The position numbers and the translations under genes are program-made. This document shows positions 44,301 to 56,300 of a stretch of DNA of 64,000 bases, in pieces (the stretch's first letter is position 1; the number at the start of each line of letters is the position of its first letter). The notes under the pieces were generated by a model. That model saw only the letters and a list, made by a program, of their open reading frames with translations, was not told where the DNA came from and made no database searches. The stretch is from NCBI GenBank assembly GCA_036925085.1, contig JAUPFP010000012.1, positions 3,594,960 to 3,658,959 of the forward strand. Reading direction: 5' to 3'. This DNA comes from Brachycybe producta (Eukaryota > Arthropoda > Diplopoda > Playtdesmida > Andrognathidae).

Positions 44301-47300
44301 TTATTGTTGGTTGATCTAGACAGGGTTTTAAATTTTAATTCACAAATGGCTCGTGGGCCACAGACTGAGAAACATTTTGTGGATATTGCATAAACATCCG
44401 AGCCTTAATAATAGTTGTTTGGTTAAAAAAAAAAAACCGAACACAGGTCGAGTTCGGGTCCGTTTTTAAGATGATATTTAGACTAGAAGCTTCATATTTA
44501 AGGGTCTTTAAAATTTATGGTAGGGCCTATAACATATAGTCTTTGGATTTCTTTTTTTAATTTATTCATTATTTTAAGTGATTTTTATATTAAAATCAAT
44601 TGATTTTAAAATGTGAATTTTTTTAAATATTTTTTTCTCTTCATGAAACTCGTTGCCCTTTTTTGTGTGCATTTGAATTTTGTAAACTTTTTGTTAATCG
44701 TGGCAGACTTGTTTCATTCACGTTTCGAACACGCTCGAAACGTATTTTGTAAAATACGCTTAACATGTGATCAGGGCGTGTGTGTGTGTGTGTGTGGATC
44801 GTTGATTCATTAATCGAATTTTGAATGGAACATTTGGGTGCTTAACACCCACATTCTTTTTAGCAACGTCAACCTGTTTTCAACCTCCAATTGAAACGTT
44901 TAAAAGAGTTCGATTCGTTTTTTTTTTTTTTTTCACGATATATCTTTTGATGAAACGTCTGTCTTCATAATATAATTTTTTTTCCCCAATTTTTTACTTC
45001 CTTCCTTGTAAAAGTTCGGTTTCACATTGGTCACCTCTACGAGATTCAGGGAAAGTATAAAGCTGCCAAAGATGTGTATGAACAGATTCTAGAAGACAAG
45101 AGTATTACGAGACAATTGAGAGCTGATGTTTTGAGACAGTTGGGTAAGTTGTAATGAATGGGCGGTGTACGTAGAGGCCCGAGGGGGGGTTCCACTTACT
45201 AAAAACACGTCGGCACGTTTGTTTACTTTTCAGGCTGGATGTATCACACAGTGGATTCGCTTGGAGAGAAGCCGGTTCGTGAAGCGTATGCCATTCATTG
45301 CCTTCAGAAAGCCATCGACGTTGACCCGAGTAGCGGACAGAGCTTGTACTTTTTGGGAAGGTGAGTTTCTTTGCACAACTCAATAACCATTGAGTGGCGT
45401 GCATTTGACTAGTTTTCTTGCTTAAAACGACAATTTTTTTTAACGGTCAGCAGGGTTTGATTGATTTAAATACAAAGAAATCAGATTTTTTTAAAAAACA
45501 AAATTAAAGAAAAATTGTGACTATCAATTATCATTTATTATAAATTATTATCATAAATTTTAAGTATTTTTATGATTTTAAAGACTTTTTTGTATTTTAA
45601 AAATTATTTTGGCAATATTTCAACCAAATATTCTGGGCGGCAGTAGTCGCTTTAAGACAACTCGTCTTAAAGCGACTACTGCCGCCCGGAATATATAAGC
45701 AGTTTTTGAAAAAAATTCGCCTATGATTGGGAAACGATTGAAAACAAAGAATCTGTAAATTTCACATTTTAGAAGCTAGTTTCAAAAACGCTATGTTATC
45801 AACTTATCACCTTTTAATTAATTTTATTTTGTTTATTCGCTAATAGTGATGTTCCAATAGCGATATCAATAAGAATACTGTTGCGATAATCGGCTATTTT
45901 ATAGTCAAAACGAAGGCTGTACCGATCACACTTTAGCATGCCGGTCAATTTAACCGGGCCGATCATGCCGATTTTCACTACCGATTTTGACTGCTTACAT
46001 CGACAAGAGAGAAGCAGTTCCGCACAAGAACGTATGGAAAAAATAGTTAAATTATAATTTTCGAGTTTACAAAGCAATGGCAAGACAACAATTCTCTTTT
46101 AAAGATGAATTAGTGATAAAGTTAGTAATAAATTGATTGACCCTCCACCACTGCCGTTTTATCGGGGAGCAGACCTAATTGTTGAGTGCGGAAATCGGTT
46201 AACATTTGTTGGCCGATCCCATTTTTGCTGATTAGCAGTAAATCGGCAAAAATCGGTTCGGAAAAAATCGGTTCAGCAAGATCGGCTCGGTACAGTCTTA
46301 GTCAAAACTAACGAGTGTTTGAGCAACCGTTATGAAGCTGTTGCCAATTATAAGAATTTTTTTCTTTTGCAGATGTTTCTCCAGCTTAAATAAAGTTCAC
46401 GACGCGTTTGTTTCTTACCGAAATTCAGTAGATAAATCGGAAGCGAATGCCGACACTTGGTGTTCCATAGGGTATAAAAACGAAGGGTCTCTGGTTTTAA
46501 CGTTTAGGGTAACTTACAATTTTAATGTATTCGAATGTAACAGGGTTTTATATCAGCAACAAAATCAACCGATGGATGCCCTTCAGGCTTACATCTGTGC
46601 CGTTCAGTTGGACAAGGGTCACGTGGCCGCCTGGACCAATCTCGGCATCTTGTACGAGACGTGTAATCAACTGCGAGATGCACACGCTTGTTATGTAAAT
46701 GCGTCTCGAAATAAGAGTATGTCTGAGAAACGCATGAGTTCAAATTGGTTACTTTATAGTTTCTAATGCAGAAAGGGTTTTTTAATTTGTCTTCAGGTGT
46801 GCCACTGAATTCTAATTTAGCCGCACGAATAAAGCTGCTGCAGACGCAATTGGTAAATGCTCCGATGCCGAGTATACAAACGAAGTGAGTGATCTTTTAT
46901 TGTTTTCTTCGGATGTCATTTGTAATTGTTTTGTATTTGCTTTGATAATAATTTGGTTGTTGTTATTTTGTTCGACTGAAAGGCCACGCCAGCTTCCGAG
47001 TATAGAAGAAGCATGGAATTTGCCAATATCTGCCGAAATGACGTCGAGGCAAAATGCGGCTGCGATGGCTGCTGCCGCTGCACGTGGGCAACAACAACCG
47101 CAGCAGCAACAACAACCTGGGGACCAACCACAACGACCGTCTGGTCCTAATACTGGCACGACTCCTAGTGTGTGTGTCAAAGGCAACGTCCAGTTTCACC
47201 CGCAGGTCGGGAAAGTAGTGGCTGGAGCTCAGGCTGTCGTTCCAAACGTCGTAAATGGTGCACCTCGTCCTGAGGGAATGGTAAGTTGAGCTTTGCGGCG

Positions 47301-50300
47301 TTTTTTTCCTTTGTTATTCAGTTGGAACTGAATTTTTTTTCTAGTCTGTGTTTGTAATTTGTCATTGTGATTCTAAATCAGTAGCTTAGACTAATATTGG
47401 TGCAAATGAAATTGATAGTTTCTGTTTCTGTGTCTCTCACAGTTTAATTAAAAATGTCTTGATTATAATTGTGTTAAATTGCGAACTTTGAGGGGTTCAA
47501 AAGTGACATTTTTGTTCTGTTGTTTTTGAAGGTTTCAATGAGAGATTAGTACTCTATGTGGTGTCGGAAAAAGATAGCACTAATTACATAAATTAGAAAT
47601 TTCAGTAGTAGACATTTAGACCTGATTTGGTTTTTCTCTCGAATGTTTTAGATTATTTGTAAATACTGTAAATGGAAATTCTTTATTAGCATTTTTAGCA
47701 TTTGCAATACAATAAAAACCGTTTAAAGCTGCGTACAGACCAAAGTTGATGTTCGCAAACCGCTTGGAAAATGTCCGAGAGTTGCTCGCGAGCGTAACGT
47801 CTACACTACTGTATTCAGAAATTGTGTCACTTTCGTGGGTTATTAAATCTCGCCAAAGAGACGTAAAAAAATGTATTCTGTAATTTTTCTGTTGGTGTAA
47901 CCATCAAAGGCTTAGCACTTGATACTCGACTCCTTCTGTATATTATTTTATCATCTTGTGCTATATGTTTATTTTATGATAATGTTTTTTTGTAAAGTTT
48001 CCTCTGATATATTATTGGCTGGTAACCTTTTTGAAAATGAATCATTTGATTTGATATTCATAATCTAATCCTTATAATTGCTAGCTTCCCTTTAATAAGT
48101 TCTTTAAATAAGGGTTACACTAGGTCTAGTAATTTTTGAGAACTTTGTTAATTCATTTATTTAACACCAAGTGTTAATTGTAAACAGTTTTGAGATGGAC
48201 CATTTTTTAAACTGTTGCCAGGTTTCACCATCTCCGAATGTCTTTCCTCCGCCTCCGCCTTATCCTGGAGATCGTCAACAAGGAGTGACGGTAGTTGGCA
48301 ACAACAACAATAACACTAATGCAAACGTGAATGTTGCTTATCAACAAGTCAGAATCAGGGCTCCCCTTCAGCAACAAATGAGGCCCACGACTCCTAACCA
48401 ACCGTTGGATCCCAGTGGTGCTCCGAAGAGGTTCAAGGTTTGTATAGTTTTTGGGGTTTTCTCATCAATGTGATAATTATATTGTTTGTGACGTTTACAA
48501 ATCGTGTCTCCCGTCTGTTCACCCTAATGCACGGATCATTTTCAAAATACTATGTAAAACAAATTATTTCTTAGCAATAGTGCCATAAACAACGTTTAGC
48601 GTAATTTTCTACCATTCTAGTTTTGTAAATAATTTGAATTTTATTATAATGTTGTTCCTGAAAAAAAAGGTTTGCATTACGTTTTTGCATTAAAACCTTT
48701 ATAATGCCTCCTTTATTCCCATAAAGGCGCATTTACTAGTGAGCTGAAGAGGAGAATTGTATGAGCTGAAGCAGAAATGGTGTATCATCTTATGCTTCTT
48801 CTCGATCAGCTCTGACATTTACATGTAAGTTGAAGATGAGTGAGATTTCGGCTGAATTGGCAAATTGGAGCTTAAATTGCATTTCAGCTTATGTTTAATG
48901 TAGTTAGATGTTTCAGCTCATTTGTAGCTGCTTAGCTATAGTGATGTCATCATCACATGATACTCATCAACCAATAGGAATGTAAAAACAGAATTACATG
49001 CAAATAATTATATTATCGAGGCCACATGGCATCGGACCTTGTGTATTATATATATTAAGCCAGGTCTGTGTGTGTGTGTGATTAACGCTGTACAATTTAT
49101 ATAAATTTAAATGAATAAATGAACCGCTTTTTTTTCTCAAGGTCAACTATATGTTGCACATTCCCCATCCAAGAACCCCATGATATTAAATTGGAGAGGG
49201 GAAAAGGTTGGAAAGTGTAGAAGGGGGAGAAGGGAGAGAGAAACGTGGCTGGGAAAAAGTGGGAGGGGGTGACTGAAATTGAAATGAAAGGAGTAAAAAG
49301 GAACAAACGACGTGCATGCACACACCAGAGAAAATGAAAAACTCATTTCCTCTTTCAAATATAAAAAGGAGAGGGGATAATAGTAGCAAAATTAAACTAC
49401 AGTTTATCACTAGCAATTGTGCCCAGCATTAGAATTTCTTTTGCTCAGCCCTTTTATGAACGTCATCAATTTCTAATTGGTTTGTTACTTGGTCTGACGT
49501 CATAAAAGGGCGGAGGAAAAGAAATTCTAATGCTGGGCACAATTGCCTGTGAATTTTGCTCCCGTCTTTTATGACGGGTTACCCCACTAGTATTAAAATA
49601 AAAATTCATTGAGGTGCTTGGAACTAATTTTCAGTGAACTGAAAAGCTGAGCATTTTTGTAGCAGCTGAAGATGGCTGAACACAATTAGCTGAAACACGT
49701 TTATTTTCAGCTACAGCTTCAATACGAGAATTTCAGACATATGAGACATATTAAGGCACATTTACTAGTAAGGTACTAGTAAATGTGCTTTAATGTTAAG
49801 GCACATTTACTAGTAAGGTACTAGTAAATGTGCTTTAATGTCTCATATGTCTGATTGATACGTCAACGCAAATTCTGCCAAATACTATTGAAGTTTTGGA
49901 TGTTATTGATAGTTTTTGGAAGGGGTTTCGTAGCAAAACGTTTGTGACTTTCGCTAGACTTAAGCAGACCATGATCGTTCAAGCAATGGAGAAAATTTGA
50001 TAATTAATAGATCGTTTGAATAGTTCCAACAAATCGGTGGCATTCGTGTTAATTAACTGTTTAAGTTTTTTTTTTATAGCCTGATTCGTCCGATGGGACC
50101 GAGAGTCCAGCCACGACAACGCCTTCACCATCTCCTTCCACTGCGGGTCCTCCTCAACCACCACCGCCGCCTTTCTACCTCACACAGCAGCAAATCGAAA
50201 TGCTTCGTTGCCTGCAACAAAATCAATCCAATCTGAACCAACAACAAATGGGCTTGCTGCAACAGTTACAACATCATTATCAATTAATGGTGCAACATCA

Positions 50301-53300
50301 GCAACAACTGAGGCAACAGCAGCAACAGGAGCAGACTGGATTAAGACCAATTGGCACCACGCCATCGGCAAACGCGGTAGATTTTCATTTTGTTCTGAAA
50401 TCTTTACTGATGTTGAATTAATCAGAAAAACTTAAGTGTCTTTTTGTTGCTCTTACTTTGCAGCCACAATTGTTGCAACAACAACAACAACAACAACAAC
50501 AACAGCAAGGAGCTAGACCACTGGGTGTCGTATCTGGTTACCCACAGGCTAGAGTGGGTGCAGTTCCATCTATACGACAACCTGTGGGTGATTATCAGCA
50601 GCAGCAGCAGCAACAACAACAATTGGTTGGACAACCTCAGTTAAATTTGGGAGCTGGTCCTTATCGAACTTCTTCATCAACACCCACTACCCCTACAACT
50701 CTTTCACAATCTCATGTGAGCCAGTTGCAAAAACAAGGTGGTCTCGTTCCAAGAGTTATTAGCTCGTCTTCAGTTCCTCCGCACTTGACGCTTCAGCAGC
50801 GACCTCTCGTTCCCACCTCCCATCCTCAAGTAGGCATTTCTTCTAGGCTCCTACTAAGGCCTCAGTTACCTCCGACTCCGTCACAGCCACCACAGTGTCA
50901 ATTGAACAGTGACGATATGCTAGTGACGTCATCTGTTAGTGATCAAGAGTTACAAGCACTCCTATCGCAAAAAGATATTGCAACGTCACTGGCAGAAGAT
51001 CTCTTGGCGCAGTTCACTCGGGATGTGGATTTGGCAGAAAGTATGTCGAGTGTAGTCTGTTCTTCACCGTCCAAAATGTCGTCCGAAGGAGATCTACCAA
51101 TTACGCAGCTGAGTTCGGGACCATTTTCACCATCCAATCTCGTTTCTGATTCAGACGATGCAGAGACTGTGAAGAGGTTATCTCCTGCTAAATCGATCGA
51201 CACGTCGGATTATGCCGGCGCAAGCCCTAGGGATAACTTAAGTCAGAGTGCGCCACCTCTCGGTGAGCTCAAAGTGAATACGGTTACCATCCCTGGTTTA
51301 AGTACTGACTCGTCGACAGCGCCCGGTAACTCTGTTACTGCTACAGACGGTGGAAGTGCGACGAAGGCTCCTACCTCGCTTGCTAAGAATCTTCTTAGTC
51401 CTTCTTGCATTTCCATTAGTCTGAGTTCGTCGCAGCTTTTGTCTGCCTGTAAGGGTTTCAGCAAGAATGGAGTGTCCAACACTAGCATTATGTCTGAAAG
51501 GTGCCCTCCACCGGCTCCACCAGACGCTCCTCCTGTGCCACTTCCCAAGGAAAAATTGCTTCCTCCAACTCCCAGTGTTTATCTGGATAACAAGAAAGAT
51601 GCTTTCTCGAGACAACTGCAGGAATTTTGTTTGCAACATCCAATAGCTGTGATCAGGGGGCTTGCGGGCGCTTTGAAATTAGGTAAGCGATTATTTCAAT
51701 ACATCGCCGATTCCTCAGCGAGAAGAGTGGCACAACTCAAAAAAACACTTTTGTGTGTGTGTGGGTGGGGGAGGAATGTGTTTAAAAGTTGAGAAGATTC
51801 ATGACTTACTTTTGCTTAGCTTTTCAAATGCAAAAACCGTTTTGACTATTCATAATATCAGGTTATTTCCCCCCTCCCCCAAAGTCTTTTTTTGAGTTGT
51901 GCCACGCTGTTTCCATATACATGTAGAGATCGGTTACTCTAACTTGAGCCCTGAACTTTTAGAAAAACACATTACATTGAGTCTCAATAAGTGGTACACT
52001 AATAAAACAGAGGGGACAAAGGTTTTTTTATTGGCTTTTGTCCCCTCTTTTTTATGAGGAAAAAAGTAGCGGGGACAAAAGTTTTAAAAAGTAGAAAATG
52101 AAAACTACCAAATGACTGTCCCTATTCATAGGGTTGCGCTGATCAAGCGCCAAATTGAACAAACGCCAATCTGAACTAACACCAAACTGAATAAATGCCA
52201 AATGGAAAAAACGCCAAACTGAATAAAAGCCAAATGGAACAAACGTCAAACTGAATAAGTGCCAAATGGAACAAACACAAACTGAACAAGCGCCAAACTG
52301 AATAACCGCCAAAATTTGATAAACACATTGTTAGGTTAGGTTTGGTTAGGTTAGGTTTGGTTAGGTTAGGTTTGGTTAGGTTAGGTTAGGTTAGCATGTT
52401 CTGTTTGTAAATCTGCACAGTCTGACGTCTATAAAAGCTCACAATATTTGGACCATCAGAATTTACAAAAAACCTGAATAACCGCCAAACTGAATAAGTG
52501 CCAATTGGAACAAACGCCAAACTGAATAAGTGCCAAATGGAACAAACGCCAAACTGAATAAGCGCCAAATGGAACAAACGCCAAACTGAATAAGCGCCAA
52601 ATGGAACAAACGCCAAACTGAATAAAAGCCAAAAATTTGGCAGTTATTCAGTTTGGCGCTTATTCAGTTTGGCGTTTGTTCAATTTGGCGCTTGTTCAAT
52701 TTGGCGCTTATTCAGTCGCCCCATTCATAGAATGTTAACAAATTACTACATAAACCATCTTTATTTTAGCTTTATAACAACAACCATTTTATAAACTGAA
52801 GAAATTCAAGGTGTTAAAACCTAAAAAAAATAGTAGGCCTAGTGTTATTAACATTATTTTAACAAATACACTAACAATTTTATTTTTACATAATAAGCAT
52901 TATAATAAACAATTGTAAAACTGCAATAAATTGTTTTAGGCTAGTTTAAGAAATTAAAATGTTTGGAATTTTTAACTATTTACTATATAATATTTCTATC
53001 ATGTGCTGCATGGATGGAATTGGCACAGGTAATCTTTCTCTGCAATGTTTGTTCTACCTGAAAAGGGCCATTAATTCTGGTCCTGAAAAGGGCTGTTAAT
53101 GTTTGCTCTGAAAAATACCTTTTGGTTAGATTGAAAATTAAAGTTGTCTTCAATTTTGCCTTCTAAAGATGTTATTTCCCTCCCCCCACACATCCAGTTC
53201 TATTTTACTAGACCTAGGCCCTTTTCAGGGCCAACAAACATTGTTGAGAAAGATTATCTGTTTCATGCAAGCCATAGAATAGAAATAAAAAAATAGTTAT

Positions 53301-56300
53301 TTAATAATGTAGAACATTTAAAGCAGGGTTGGTAAAAATCATGATTTTTTTATTAAATCATGAATTTTTAGTATTAAATTGAAATTTTTTATTAAATGGT
53401 GATTTTTATGCCAGTTTTTAATAATAAACTGAAAAAAGTAAAAAAATCAAAATCTTGAGATAAAACAGTTATTCAAAACATAGCCAATTATTTTCTTATT
53501 CAAATCTTGTTTCTGTTTTCTTATATTTGAGTTGAAAACCAATAAAAATGAAAATTAAAAGCAAGATTTAATGAGTGATTTGAACTCAGTGATTTATTGA
53601 TGATTTTAACCACTGGATTTAATCATTTTCATTTTTGATTAAATCTTACCAACACTAATTTAAATTAAACAATGTATTGCAGTTTAAGGCAGTATATTAT
53701 TAAGGCAGATTTGCTTGTCTTAAATTATTGTGTTATCGACCCAGAATGAAGGATGTGGCAAGAAATGATAACTGATTTATAAATGTATACAGTTGAATCC
53801 TCAATCCGGTTAATTAACTGGGACAAATTGTTATGGTCCTGATGTGTCACAATTAACTGGAATTCGTTGTCTATATCAGTGTTTTCCAAAATGGGATGCG
53901 CCAGATGGTTCACGAAGGTGCGCGCAAACCTAGCATTGCGCAAGATTTTCCATGAGGCTGTTCGAGATCCGTAATCAGTTGATATTTCAATTTTATTGCT
54001 AATTGTGCGAGTAATTTATGAGAAAACAAAAGAACTTAGTGATGCAGTGGATTTTCCGCAGACTTTCTATGTTAAAATCTCATTTGTCTCAGATAGTGCG
54101 CTGAACAGGAAAATGGGCGGTTGACAATTGTCGTGGGTTGCATGCTACGTTTTTATGATTAAGTAGGGGGGCGTGTACGACCAAAAAAGTTTGGAGACCA
54201 CTGGTCAGTCCATTTGGCCCATTAAATTTTCGAAAATCTGACTCTGGTTTTTAATCTTTTTAATCGGTCCTGTCGGTTTTTTTTAGACTTAGGACTTTTT
54301 TCAACCAAAACACTTGTTGAAGCGAACCCAGACCACACGATCGAAGTTCGCACACAACTTCATCAACCCTCAGGAGACAATTGGGACCAGACTGGAAGGA
54401 AGAAAGTTTGGCGGTGTGAAAGTCATCGGTCGCATACAACAATTGCAAAGTATGCACAGTATCAGGCTTCTTCATTTCAGGAGTCTCTCAGGGTTAGTTA
54501 AAAATGATTGTTCGATATTAATGGAAGAAAGTCGTAGTTTGTATAATGTGGTCGTATTTTTTTTTTAGGAGGAGCAGGATAAAGTGCAAGGAATTCATCG
54601 AGATTCCGATAGTGACTCTAACTCATCGACTACTTCTAAGTGAGTTTTCAGTCGCTGTTTTTGTTGCGTAAAACGTCGAAGAATTCTTAATTTATTATAT
54701 GTTTATAATTTTAGAAGTAAAAAGCGCCGTAACGGGTTATTCAAGACAATCAAGTTTGGAACAAACGTCGACCTTTCTGACGAGAAAAAGTGGAAGATTC
54801 AGTTGCAGGAATTGACTAAATTGCCTTCTTTTGCAAGGGTCGGGCAATGTTTCCAAACATAATTTTTTACGCAGTTTTTTCGTAACGTTTTCTTGCTAAA
54901 CGGCGATTTTTTTTAAAACTGTTTTTTTTTTTCCCTGTAGGTCGTTAGTGCGAGTAACATGTTGAGCCATGTTGGTCACGTCATTTTAGGCATGAATTCT
55001 GTTCAACTGTACATGAAAGTGCCTGGCAGTCGAACGCCAGGACATCAAGAGAATAACAATTTTTGTTCAATCAACATCAACATTGGACCTGGTGACTGCG
55101 AGTGGTTTGCAGTTCCAGAGGCTTATTGGGGCGTCGTACACAATCTCTGTGAACGGTGAGTTTCTCGTCTTAATGTTTTGTGTTTCTGATTTGCTCGATT
55201 TGGGTTTACTGTCAGTTTATGGTTTGTATCCGTATGTGCTTTTTATGAAGAAAATCTTTAAGTGTTCAAAGGAAGCTTGCTTAGATCTTAAGTAATCATT
55301 TCATTGTTTCATTTACACCTGATTTACACAGAGCGGGGGGGGGGGGGGAAAGAAAATGAAAAATAACCCATAGGTCCTTTTGGTATAAAGACCAGTACTT
55401 ACTAAAAGTTGCCTGAGGCTCTTCCTGAAAGTTTTGTGCAAAATATTGGATTCAAAACTTAGAGGATATATTCAAATAATATATGCTTTAGAAAAAGTTA
55501 AGCCATAAAGCTGCGTAAAGCTCACGTTATCTTCGTGCCGCTAATGTTCGTTTCAGCAAAGCTCTAAAGTGACCTGTGACCTTTGTCTTAAACAAGTGAA
55601 AAATATCAAGCTCCAAAACGTCAGCATGACATCACATGGAGTAACTTCGCATATTTTAGTGAACCTCCGTGACGTTTGCGTTACGAAACGCGATCTTCGA
55701 TGTGATGTGGAAATCGTAGAGTAACAGAATATTGTGTGTGACTTCTTATGAATGTTATCAATTTATTTAACTAGTGGTCAACCCAAAGTAAAAGAAGACA
55801 GTAATTTAATTAAAAAACGGTGATTTAAGAAACAAATCTAATTAAATCATATTGAATTGGGTAAAATTTCGTATTTTTAATTGGAATCAGAATCGAAACA
55901 CTCAACACTTTTTGGCATGTTGGCAACAACGAAAAAGTCAATTTAACTTAGTGATATTTTGTCAACAGTGGTTTTAATGTGAATGTAGCATAAATATATG
56001 CATTTTATTTGAAATGTATTTAACTTCAATGTGTTTCTTTTTTGTTTGTCAGAAATAACATTAATTTTCTGCATGGTTCGTGGTGGCCTATGGTGGAGGA
56101 TCTGTACGATGAAGGAGTACCACTCTACAGGTTCGTGCAACGCCCTGGCGATCTAGTGTGGGTCAATGCGGGAACGGTTCACTGGGTTCAGGCTGTCGGT
56201 TGGTGCAACAACATTGCATGGAATGTTGGCCCCTTAACGGCTAAACAATACCAGTTGGCCGTTGAACGTTACGAATGGAATAAGCTACAGAGTTTCAAGT

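Larger units (their letters stand above)
42741..45014 (+). other. KDM6A intron b-c
   Basis: 2.3 kb intron holding a TAAGGCTGTACCGA hAT-like MITE (43006-43417), a truncated TTAAGAGGCTAC-type element (43685-44252) and a half copy (44340-44408) of the foldback element found complete at 23341. 44410-45014 has a GT microsatellite and nothing else recognisable. Confidence 0.85.
48722..49792. mobile_element. TAAAGGCGCATTTACTAGT element, interrupted
   Basis: Left TAAAGGCGCATTTACTAGT and right ACTAGTAAATGTGCTTTAA are inverted. Interior repeats of AGCTGAAG. Split by the Helitron-like copy 4 (49057-49590). In a KDM6A intron. Confidence 0.7.
51683..54286 (+). other. KDM6A intron k-l
   Basis: 2.6 kb intron between the linker and the JmjC entry. 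It contains a minisatellite-like hAT element (52132-52722), a foldback (53025-53271), and two further hAT-like MITEs (53324-53655, 53877-54203). 51683-52131 and 52731-53020 show only AT-rich unassigned DNA. Confidence 0.85.

Noticed and set aside
51243..51639. Minus-strand frames of 101-113 codons within 51243-51639
   Set aside because: Antisense shadows of the large KDM6A exon.
52328..52394. Telomeric TTAGG array
   Set aside because: Irregular GGTTA/GGTTT mix, about 65 bp, inside a transposon with target duplications.
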